From assembly GCA_021740585.1 (NCBI GenBank), contig JAIOZM010000018.1, positions 1 to 56,931 of the forward strand: DNA of 56,931 nt, given 5' to 3'. The notes beneath the pieces are model-generated. The model saw only the letters and a list, made by a program, of their open reading frames with translations. It did no database searches and was not told the origin of the DNA. Made by a program: the position numbers and the translations under genes. Source of the DNA: Bacteroidales bacterium. Its GTDB lineage: Bacteria; Bacteroidota; Bacteroidia; Bacteroidales; GCA-2748055. Positions 27,261 through 35,400 of this stretch are shown here, in pieces (position 1 is the stretch's first letter; every line of letters begins with the position of its first letter).

Positions 27261-28820
27261 ATGGGAAAGATCCATATTAAAATAGATAGCAAGGAAATTG
27301 AAGTCAATGAAGGTATCTCCGTTATTGATGCAGCCAGAGCCACCGGCATCGAGATCCCTTCCATGTGCTATCGCGAAGGGAAAGAACATATCACATCGTG
27401 CATGGTTTGCCTTGTAAAAGATGCTGAAAACGGCAAACTCTTCCCCTCCTGCTCCATTAATGTTCAGGAAGGAATGCAGATCATTAGCATGGATGAAGAA
27501 ATTCAGGAAGCCAGAAAGACTGCTTTGGAGCTTTTACTTAGTGAACATGTTGGCGACTGTGAAGCTCCATGCCAGATAACCTGTCCGGCTCATATGGATA
27601 TACCTCTGATGAACCGCCTCCTCAGCGAAGGAAATTTCGAAGAAGCCCTGAAAGTGGTTAAAAAAGATATTGCGCTTCCTGCAGTATTCGGCAGAGTTTG
27701 TCCCGCTCCATGCGAAGGAGCATGCCGAAGAAAATCAATAGATGAACCGGTGTCTATCTGTCTGTTGAAACGTTCAGCCGGCGACAAAGATATTCTTGGA
27801 GAAAATATGTATCTTCCTCAAAAAGAAAAGAGTACAGGGAAATCAATAGCTATAATCGGAGCCGGGCCTGCGGGTCTTGCTGCGGCATATTTTCTTCAAA
27901 TCAAGGGCTATTCCTGTACCATTTACGACCGAAATAAACGTGCCGGCGGAAGTCTTAAAAAAGAAGTTGAGGCGGGCGTACTACCGGCAGGAATTTTGGC
28001 CGCTGAGGTGGAAGTCATTGCTAAGCTCGGGGCTGAATTTATTATGGATACCGAGATTGATGCTTCCCTGTTCAATAAACTTAAATCGGGTTCTGACGCC
28101 CTGATTATTGCATCAGGACAAGGCGATAGTGGTGCCGGGGACTGGGGACTTGAAATGAGCAAGACGGGGATTTTGGCTGATAACGACAGCTATCAGATTG
28201 GAAACAGCAATATATTTGTTGTTGGAAGTGCTTTAAAACCATCTAAACTGGCTATCAGAACACTGGGACAGGGAAAAGAAGTTTCGTTTAGCGTGGATCA
28301 GTTTTTAAAAGGGGAAGCCGTCAGAGGTGAACAAGGCCGATTCAACTCACGCTTTGGAAAACTATTTCCCGAAGAATTTGGGGAATACATGAAGGAATCG
28401 GTGGAAGGAAAAAGAGCCGAGCCTGCTGATCTTCAAGTGGGCCTCACACACAAACAAGTAATGGAGGAAGCCAAAAGATGTCTTCACTGCGATTGCAGGG
28501 AAATCGATAACTGCACCCTCAGAGACCTTTCCGACCAATACAAAGCCAACCAAAGACGATTTTACTCAGAGGAAAGGAAAAAAATTGTTAAACATATTCA
28601 AAATGATGCTGTTATATATGAACCTGCCAAATGTATTAAGTGTGGGATATGCGTTGATATTACAGCCGAATATATGGAAGATTATGGATTTACTTTTATT
28701 GGCAGAGGATTTGATATAGAAATCGGAGTACCTTTTAATAAATCGGTTAAAACCGGACTTGAAAAAGTGGCCCGTGAAGCCGCTGAAGCTTGTCCTACCG
28801 GAGCTTTATCAAAAAAATAA
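27261..28820 (+). CDS. [2Fe-2S]/[4Fe-4S]/FAD protein of the GltD/NfnB group lacking the NAD(P)H-binding insert
   Basis: 519 residues. Residues 1-75 are a NuoG/HydA-type [2Fe-2S] domain (Cys36, 47, 50, 64). Residues 95-170 are the helical Fe-S domain of GltD (Cys100, 104, 108, 147, 151, 155). Residues 194-350 are the FAD domain with GAGPAG at 200-205. Here the usual second Rossmann domain for NAD(P)H is absent: the end of the first half (SDALIIASGQ) runs directly into the closing FAD segment (NIFVVGSALKPSKLAIRTLG). Only about 118 residues separate the two FAD motifs, against roughly 280 in GltD. A CLHCDC...NC motif (407-418) and a CIKCGIC...CPTGAL site (458-511) follow. The chain should relay electrons between the NuoEF fusion and another Fe-S partner. 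It starts 1 base after that gene. Confidence 0.85.
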   Translation: MGKIHIKIDSKEIEVNEGISVIDAARATGIEIPSMCYREGKEHITSCMVCLVKDAENGKLFPSCSINVQEGMQIISMDEEIQEARKTALELLLSEHVGDCEAPCQITCPAHMDIPLMNRLLSEGNFEEALKVVKKDIALPAVFGRVCPAPCEGACRRKSIDEPVSICLLKRSAGDKDILGENMYLPQKEKSTGKSIAIIGAGPAGLAAAYFLQIKGYSCTIYDRNKRAGGSLKKEVEAGVLPAGILAAEVEVIAKLGAEFIMDTEIDASLFNKLKSGSDALIIASGQGDSGAGDWGLEMSKTGILADNDSYQIGNSNIFVVGSALKPSKLAIRTLGQGKEVSFSVDQFLKGEAVRGEQGRFNSRFGKLFPEEFGEYMKESVEGKRAEPADLQVGLTHKQVMEEAKRCLHCDCREIDNCTLRDLSDQYKANQRRFYSEERKKIVKHIQNDAVIYEPAKCIKCGICVDITAEYMEDYGFTFIGRGFDIEIGVPFNKSVKTGLEKVAREAAEACPTGALSKK

Positions 28821-28822
28821 AA

Positions 28823-29977
28823 ATGAAAAATTATAAGAACATAAAAATATTGAATTATACCTTCGTTCTGCTAATCGTATTGCTCAATGCTCCTGTTCAG
28901 AAAACGTTTTCACAAAACTCGGATTGCTGGAATAATTTCAGGGGCAATATTGAATTACAAGGCGTTAGCAAAGCCAGACTTCCCAAAAAACCATCCCTTT
29001 TATGGAGTTTCAAAACCAGCGATGCCATAAAAGCTCCACCTGTCGTTTGCGGAAACACCATCGTAGTTGGATCTCTTGATGGAAATCTTTACGGCATTAG
29101 CCTCGACGGAAAATTAAAGTGGAAAATCAACACCGGGAACAGCATTGAAGCCCCGGCACTTATCATAGGGAATATGGTATATGTTGGGAATCTGGATGGA
29201 AGTTTATTTGCTGTTGAATTGGCAACCGGCAGATTGAAATGGACATATAAAGCCGAAAACCAGATTATGGGCTCTCCAAATTATTACAGCATAGGACTAA
29301 AAACAGTTCTCCTGGTGGGTAGTTATGATTATTACCTGCATGGTATCGACGCTGCTACAGGTAAAGGTCTGTGGAAATATGAAGCTGATAATTACATCAA
29401 TGGAGCCGCTGCTGTTTATAAGGGAATAGCTGTTTTTGGAGGCTGCGATGGGTATTTACATCTGGTGGATGCCTTGAACGGAAAAGGTATTAATAAATTC
29501 GAAATTGCAACCTATGTAGCAAGTTCAGCTGCAATAATCAATAATAATGCATTTGTGGGCGATTATGACGGACAATTTACCTGCCTGGATCTGGCAGATG
29601 GAAAGGTCAAGTGGACTTTTACGAATGATGCATCTAATCTGCCATTCCTGGGATCACCATCATTGTACGATGGAAAAGTCTTTATCGGAAATCAAGACAA
29701 ATACCTGTATTGTTTCAATAGTAGCGATGGAAAACTACTATGGAAAATAAACTCGGGTGGAAGAATAGACGCCTCCCCGGTTGTTGTAAACGAAAAGGTT
29801 TTAATTGCTACGCGCAGCGGCGATATATTACTATTAAATAAAGATACCGGCAAAACCGATTGGAGCTATGAGCTGGGCAGCCCTATTACGGGTAATCCCG
29901 CTGTAATAGAAAATAATATTATTGTGGGCGCAGATGATGGCAGGGTTTATTGTTTTGGGGAGGGGAAAGGGAATTGA
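28823..29977 (+). CDS. Secreted PQQ-like beta-propeller protein
   Basis: 384 residues from the ATG at 28823. An in-frame ATG at 28790 lies inside the preceding gene and gives a poorer leader. The signal peptide (ending KTFSQNS) is followed by WNNFRGNIELQG and very regular propeller blades: LYGISLDGKLKWKINTG, LFAVELATGRLKWTYKA, LHGIDAATGKGLWKYEA, FTCLDLADGKVKWTFTN, LYCFNSSDGKLLWKINS and ILLLNKDTGKTDWSYEL. It resembles BamB-type propellers more than quinoprotein dehydrogenases, with no visible catalytic Asp/Glu set or vicinal Cys pair. It begins 2 bases after the FAD/Fe-S gene and is the last gene of the tight operon. It is followed by the palindrome-rich gap. Confidence 0.85.
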   Translation: MKNYKNIKILNYTFVLLIVLLNAPVQKTFSQNSDCWNNFRGNIELQGVSKARLPKKPSLLWSFKTSDAIKAPPVVCGNTIVVGSLDGNLYGISLDGKLKWKINTGNSIEAPALIIGNMVYVGNLDGSLFAVELATGRLKWTYKAENQIMGSPNYYSIGLKTVLLVGSYDYYLHGIDAATGKGLWKYEADNYINGAAAVYKGIAVFGGCDGYLHLVDALNGKGINKFEIATYVASSAAIINNNAFVGDYDGQFTCLDLADGKVKWTFTNDASNLPFLGSPSLYDGKVFIGNQDKYLYCFNSSDGKLLWKINSGGRIDASPVVVNEKVLIATRSGDILLLNKDTGKTDWSYELGSPITGNPAVIENNIIVGADDGRVYCFGEGKGN

Positions 29978-29998
29978 GTACCTTGAGTTGGGAGTTCA

Positions 29999-30317
29999 AC
30001 CCCTTCGGGGCAATAAGAAATAGTTTATGTGTGTCACGAAGTGGCTAAATTTGAGACTATAATTGAAATCTATGGTAGAGAAATGATAAATAAAGCCCCA
30101 AAGGGGCGATTATCACTAGCCTCGGGCTATAGCCCGAGGCTAGTGATATACATATAATTTTAGCGCCACAGGCGCGAAATCAAAACCCCAATGCGCAGCT
30201 TGGGGAATTATGAAATTCAATAATTTTATAATGGGAAATATTTTCGAAACTAATAATTACGCTCCTTTGGAGCTTTAAAAAATACCACATTAGCCCGGGT
30301 GCGAAGCACCGGGCTAA
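29999..30317. repeat. Cluster of GC-rich mini-hairpins, including a perfect 38-base palindrome
   Basis: The gap between the redox operon and the GT4 gene carries a row of inverted repeats. They are CCCC-ttc-GGGG (30001-30010 with flanks), GCCCC-aaa-GGGGC (30095-30107), a perfect palindrome at 30111-30148 (arms TATCACTAGCCTCGGGCT), GCGCC-aca-GGCGC (30163-30175), CCCCAA...TTGGGG (30186-30205), GCTCC-ttt-GGAGC (30261-30273) and ATTAGCCCGGgTGC-gaa-GCACCGGGCTAAT (30289-30317, one bulge). Most have 3-base loops and lie in AT-rich DNA. Similar units occur at 46135-46218. They look like a REP-like intergenic repeat family; the strong palindrome may also end transcription of the operon. Confidence 0.8.
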
Positions 30318-30352
30318 TGATAATCGCACATTTGGCGCTTAATGAAAAAACT

Positions 30353-31654
30353 ATGAAAATAATGCACATAATCCCCGGTTCAGGGGGAAGTTTCTACTGC
30401 GGCAACTGTCTGAGAGACAGTAAATTTGTTGAAGGAATGCGTAAATCCGACCATAGCGTCGTTAAGCTTCCCATGTACCTCCCGCTGTTCGCTGATGAAC
30501 ATGATCTTGAAAGTGAAATACCTGTATTTTATGGAGCCATAAGCATGTACCTTAAGCAAATGTTTCCCATTTTCAGAAAAGCACCCCGGTGGATTGATAA
30601 TCTGTTAAATTCAGGTCCGATGCTTAAATTGGCAAGCAGTATGGCCGGCAGCACCAATGCAAAAGGACTGGAAGAAATGACCGTATCTATGCTTTTGGGA
30701 GAAGAGGGAGAGCAAAAGGTGGAACTGGAAAGAATGATCGATTGGATAGCCACAAACTGCAATCCTGATATCATTCATCTTTCGAACGCTCTCCTGCTCG
30801 GACTTGCCCACCGCTTAAAAGAAAAAATGAATATTCCCGTCATCTGTTCACTCCAGGATGAAGATGTTTGGGTGGATGTAATGGAACCCTCCTACCGCGA
30901 TAAAGTATGGAATTTAATGTCAACCCGCGGAAACGATGTGGCAGCTTTTGTTTCTGTAAGCGAATTTTACGCTGCTGAAATGAAAAAGAAAATGAACCTC
31001 CCTGAGGAAAAACTGAGGACGGTTCACATTGGTATATATCCTGAGGATTACACATATATGTCTCCCGGTGAAAAGGAAAGGAATATTGGCTATGTATCCA
31101 GATTGAATGAGGAAAATGGTTTGGCGGTTTTGGTCGATGCCTTTATTGAACTGAAAAAGAATGAAGGTTTTCAGGATGTAAAACTAATTCTTACCGGAGG
31201 TTCCACGGGTGATGACCGGAAATTCCTTAAAAAAATAAAAAGAAAATTACATACCAACCGATTGTCAGAATTTGTGGAGTTCCATGAAGAATTCGAATCG
31301 GAAGGATTGAAGGAATATTTCAAAAAGGTATCTGTTATTTCTGTTCCTGTTTTAAACGGTGAAGCATTCGGAATTTATCTTCTTGAATCAATGGCCTCAG
31401 GAATCCCAGTTATCCAACCTTCAGCAGGAGCCTTCCCTGAAATAATTGAAACCTCAGGGGGAGGAAAACTTTTTGAACCCAGAAACTCCGGCGACTTAGC
31501 AAAATCCCTGATGGAATTGCTGTCTGACCCGGCTGAACACGAAAGGCTGAGTAAGGCCGGACGGGAGGGCGTTGAAAAACATTTTCATATCGACGATCAG
31601 GTTAAAAAAATGATTGATATTTATGAGGGGGTGAGAAAGTCGCCTGTTTCTTGA
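30353..31654 (+). CDS. Family 4 glycosyltransferase
   Basis: 433 residues from the ATG at 30353. A frame opening at 30299 would extend into the hairpin repeats and adds no sensible leader. The N-terminus MKIMHIIPGSGGSFYCGNCL is the nucleotide-sugar GT-B start of a GT4 subgroup with a conserved CGNCLRD. The C-terminal half has the GT4 pattern: IGYVSRLNEENGLAVLVDA, LILTGGSTGDD and the EX7E motif in GEAFGIYLLESMASGIPVIQP (retaining transferases). It has no membrane helix and is cytoplasmic. The sugar donor and acceptor cannot be told. The ABC transporter genes downstream suggest a lipid- or envelope-linked glycan; this is inference. Confidence 0.87.
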   Translation: MKIMHIIPGSGGSFYCGNCLRDSKFVEGMRKSDHSVVKLPMYLPLFADEHDLESEIPVFYGAISMYLKQMFPIFRKAPRWIDNLLNSGPMLKLASSMAGSTNAKGLEEMTVSMLLGEEGEQKVELERMIDWIATNCNPDIIHLSNALLLGLAHRLKEKMNIPVICSLQDEDVWVDVMEPSYRDKVWNLMSTRGNDVAAFVSVSEFYAAEMKKKMNLPEEKLRTVHIGIYPEDYTYMSPGEKERNIGYVSRLNEENGLAVLVDAFIELKKNEGFQDVKLILTGGSTGDDRKFLKKIKRKLHTNRLSEFVEFHEEFESEGLKEYFKKVSVISVPVLNGEAFGIYLLESMASGIPVIQPSAGAFPEIIETSGGGKLFEPRNSGDLAKSLMELLSDPAEHERLSKAGREGVEKHFHIDDQVKKMIDIYEGVRKSPVS

Positions 31655-31664
31655 TTTTACAGAC

Positions 31665-31730
31665 TAGTACGTACGCACGGCCATGCGACCCAACCATCAC
31701 ATTACCAAATTACCACACTAGCACATTAAG
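31665..31730 (+). repeat. Degenerate hairpin plus CCACATTACC-type short repeats
   Basis: ACGCA-cggcca-TGCG at about 31673-31687 is followed by CCATCACATTACC, AAATTACC, ACACTAG and CACATTA up to the ATG at 31733. The same order (ACGCA...TGCG hairpin, then CCAC/ATTACC units) occurs in reverse at 53025-53092. The unit leaves no room for a separate ribosome binding site in front of the ABC ATPase gene. Confidence 0.6.
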
Positions 31731-31732
31731 CC

Positions 31733-32416
31733 ATGATACTAAACCTACAAAACATCAGCAAATCCTTCTCCATCTCCCATGATGCTCCGGCGAGAATTGT
31801 GCTCAATGATATGAATTTCAAAATGGAAGAAGGCGATAGCGTTGCTATTTTAGGGCCATCCGGTTCGGGAAAAACGACTATGCTTAATCTGATTGGAACT
31901 TTAGATCGGCCCGACTCGGGGAAAATATTCTTTCGGGATAAAAATATTGTTGATTTTAAGCCCCGGGAACTGGATGCATTCCGGAATCAGGAAATCGGAT
32001 TCGTTTTTCAATTCCATCACCTGTTGCCTCAATGCAGTGTATTGGAAAATGTGCTTATTCCCACCCTCGTTCTGGACGACAGGGATGAAAAGAAACAGAA
32101 ATATGCCTTGGCCGAAAAACTACTCAAACGGGTTGGAATTTGGGATCACAAAGATAAACTACCCGGTAAATTGTCTGGTGGAGAATGTCAGAGAGCAGCC
32201 GTTGTAAGAGCCATGATTAACAATCCTTCCATTCTTCTGGCCGACGAACCAACTGGAGCCCTCGATAAAGAAAATGTTGGAATCATTGCTGATCTGTTAA
32301 TGGATTTGAATAAAAACGAAGGCCTCTCTCTTCTTGTTGTTACGCATTCGCAGGAGCTGGCATCCCGAATGAATAAAACATATGAATTAGTTCAAGGTAA
32401 ACCTGTACTGAAATAA
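31733..32416 (+). CDS. ABC transporter ATPase, LolD/MacB-like
   Basis: 227 residues, the usual length for this type. Walker A is GPSGSGKTT; the Q-loop is FVFQFHHLLP; the signature is LSGGE, followed by CQRAAVVRAM; Walker B with the D-loop is ILLADEPTGALD; the H-loop is VVTHSQELA. The residues FQFHHLLPQCSVLENV are typical of LolD/MacB/FtsE-type ATPases, which drive mechanotransmission rather than substrate passage through the membrane. The gene ends 6 bases before an FtsX-type permease gene, so the two form one transporter. The substrate is not evident: lipoprotein release or extrusion of an envelope component are both possible. Confidence 0.92.
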   Translation: MILNLQNISKSFSISHDAPARIVLNDMNFKMEEGDSVAILGPSGSGKTTMLNLIGTLDRPDSGKIFFRDKNIVDFKPRELDAFRNQEIGFVFQFHHLLPQCSVLENVLIPTLVLDDRDEKKQKYALAEKLLKRVGIWDHKDKLPGKLSGGECQRAAVVRAMINNPSILLADEPTGALDKENVGIIADLLMDLNKNEGLSLLVVTHSQELASRMNKTYELVQGKPVLK

Positions 32417-32422
32417 TTTGAA

Positions 32423-35400
32423 ATGAATATTTTCAAACTTATACTTAGAAATTTAAGCTATTACAAAAAGAAGAATCTGGCCCTGGCTCTAGGTGTTGCT
32501 ATTAGTGCGGCTATATTAACAGGAGCCCTGATTGTAGGCGATTCAGTAAAATACAGCCTGAATAGAATTGTTGCCCAGCGACTCGGGAATGTCACTCATG
32601 TTTTAAAATCAGGCGATCGCTACTTTACATCAGATTTAGCCGGAAAAATGAGTCAAAACCTGAACATCCCGGTATCAGGTCTGCTTGTTTCCAATGGAAG
32701 TGCCGTTGCTGATGGGGGACAAAAACGAATCCCAAATGTACAGATCCTGGGTGTGGATGAAAATTTTGATATTCTGGCAGGAACAGAAAACTTCTATGAG
32801 GAATTGGGTGCGGATGAAGTAATTTTAAGCACCAATCTCGCCAATCGACTTGGAGTGAGCGTAGGAGAAGATATATTAATCAGGATGACCAAAGCCAGCC
32901 TGATTCCTCTGAATGCTCCCTTCGTTTCGGATGATGAAAACATAGTGTCCTCACGGCTGAAAGTTAAAGACTTAGCCGGAACTGAACAGATGGGGATGTT
33001 CAACCTGAAGAATTCCCAAACAGCACCTTTTAATGCTTTTGTATCGAAAGATTTCCTTTCCGTACTAATGGAATTTGAAAATAAATCAAATTTATTGCTG
33101 CTTTCCGGTAATTCCAATACAGAAACAATTAAAGACGCTCTTAAAAAAGTCTGGTCTGTAGAAGATGCAGGAATAATTCTTACTACATCTGAAAATAGTA
33201 CTGAAATAGATGCCGGCAGCGAAAGGGTATTTATTGATGACGCGATTGCCGGTGTTCTGAAAAATATTCCTCAGTTAAAATTCCCTGTTTTCAGCTATTT
33301 CGTAAACTCTTTAAATACTAAAACTGCTTCCACCCCCTACTCTTTTGTATCTACCATCCCGGATAAGAGCCTGGAAGATACTGAAGTCATTATAAATGAA
33401 TGGCTGGCTGCTGACTTAAAGATCTCAAAGGGTGATACTATAAATATTGAATACTTTGTTGTTGGCCCATTGCGCGCTCTAAAAGAGGATTCGGTTTCGC
33501 TCAGGGTAAAATTGGTGGTGGCTCCCGAAGGATATTTCGCTGATAAAAACCTGATGCCAAATCTCCCGGGACTATCCGATGCAGGAAGCTGCAGCGACTG
33601 GGAAAGTGGTGTTCCTATTGATTTAAAAGCGATAAGGGATAAAGACGAAGAATATTGGAACAAATACAAGGGAACACCAAAAGCTTTTATTTCTTTTTCC
33701 CTGGCAACTAAACTTTGGATTAACCGATTTGGTAGTTATACCGCCTTCAGATATTCTTCAGAAGAAATTTCAAAAGAGGAACTTGCCCGGGTAATAATTG
33801 AAAATCTGGAACCGGAAAAGCTGGGTTTCCAGATTGAAAATGTAAGGGAAAAAGGAGAATTTGCCGCAGGGAACGGGGTCGATTTCGGTGAGTTATTTGG
33901 AGGATTAAGCTTTTTTCTGCTAATGGGAGGAATTCTTTTAACAGTGCTCCTTTTTCTTCTGAATCTCGAAAACAGGAAAGATCAGTTGCAGACCCTTTCA
34001 ACATTGGGAATTCCCTTGAATAGGATCAGGAAAATGATGTTAAGTGAAGGAATGGCAATAGCATTTTTAGGATCTGTAGCAGGAATATTTCTGGCTATAT
34101 TATATAACGAGTTAATCTTCTCAGCCTTAAATGGCGTGTGGAAAGATATTGTCAGGAGTGATATGATGGTGGTTCATATTCAGCCGGAAACCATTGTAAA
34201 AGGATTTCTGTTAACCCTCCTGGTTTCATTTTTAACTATAGTTTTTCCTCTGAACCGCTTTCTAAAAACCAAATTGGCAAAGTATAAAAAGGGGAAAGAA
34301 AAACTTTCAGGTGGAAAAAGGTGGATAAGTCTTTCCATTGCTTCAATTACAGGATTCACCGGAATTGCCCTTATAATCTCACAGTTTTTTAGAAATGAGA
34401 TAATAAATTCTACTGTATTTTTTGCAGCCGGAGGATTGTTGCTTATCTCCGGTATCTACGCTTTTCATTACCTTATATCGGGAGAGAGAAATAAAAGCCT
34501 TAAGAATTTCAGTCTGGAACATCTGAGCTGGAATAATACTTTCAGGAATAAGATGAGAAGTTTGAGTATTGTACTATTGTTTGCTATTGGAACCTTTCTT
34601 GTAATTTCAACCGGCAGCAATAAAAAAGACCTCTTTGTAAATGCTAATGATCTTTCCAGTGGAACCGGGGGATTTCTGTATTTTGCTGAATCGACCATAC
34701 CAGTCCTTCATGACCTGAACGATCCTGCTGTAAAATTCGATTTCGGATTTGAGAATAATTATTCCTTTGTTCAGTTGAGAAAATTTGAAGGTGATGATGC
34801 AAGTTGCCTTAATCTCAATAAAATATCAAATCCGGGAATTTTAGGAGTAAATCCTGAAACCTTGCAATCGAGATTCAAATTTGTAACCAAAACACCCTAT
34901 CTGGATGAATCGGATCCATGGTTATCGCTTAATCAGGATTTACCGGGCAATGCAATTCCCGCAATAGCCGATGAGACGGTTATAAAGTGGGGTCTTGGAT
35001 TAAAAGTAGGTGACAGCCTGGAATATCTTAATTCCGAGGGTGAAAGCATGCAGTTACTGCTTATTGGAGGACTCGCCCCTTCCATTTTTCAGGGAAGTGT
35101 GCTTATATCCAATAAATATTTCCTCGAGCAATTCCCGCAAAACAGTGGCACACATACTTTTCTGATTGAAGGAAATAGTATAGATACCGCTGAAATTTCC
35201 TCAGAAATTAATAATGGCATGAGAGATTTAGGATGGGATATGAACCTTAGTGCTAACCGGCTGGCCGAATTTAATTCCGTAACAAATACGTATTTATCAA
35301 TCTTTCTGGTTCTGGGAGCACTGGGTTTATTGCTTGGAACCATAGGCCTTGCCATTGTTTTATTCAGGAGCATACTGGAGAGAAAACAGGAGATAGCGCT

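Noticed and set aside
24917-28820. Respiratory complex I or [FeFe]/[NiFe] hydrogenase locus
   Set aside because: No membrane Nuo subunits, no quinone-site subunits and no H-cluster or NiFe cysteine motifs are encoded nearby; only NuoE/NuoF-like and FAD/Fe-S parts occur.
30299-30352. Earlier start of the GT4 gene at 30299
   Set aside because: The extra 18 codons fall in the repeat hairpin and precede the family-typical MKIMHIIPG start at 30353.
29977-30353. tRNA or structured RNA in the hairpin-rich gap
   Set aside because: The hairpins are short palindromes with 3-base loops separated by AT-rich DNA; there is no cloverleaf or TPsiC-like box.
31690-31730. CRISPR-like array formed by ATTACC/CACATTA units
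   Set aside because: Units are only 7-8 bases, have no unique spacers of constant length and no cas genes are nearby.
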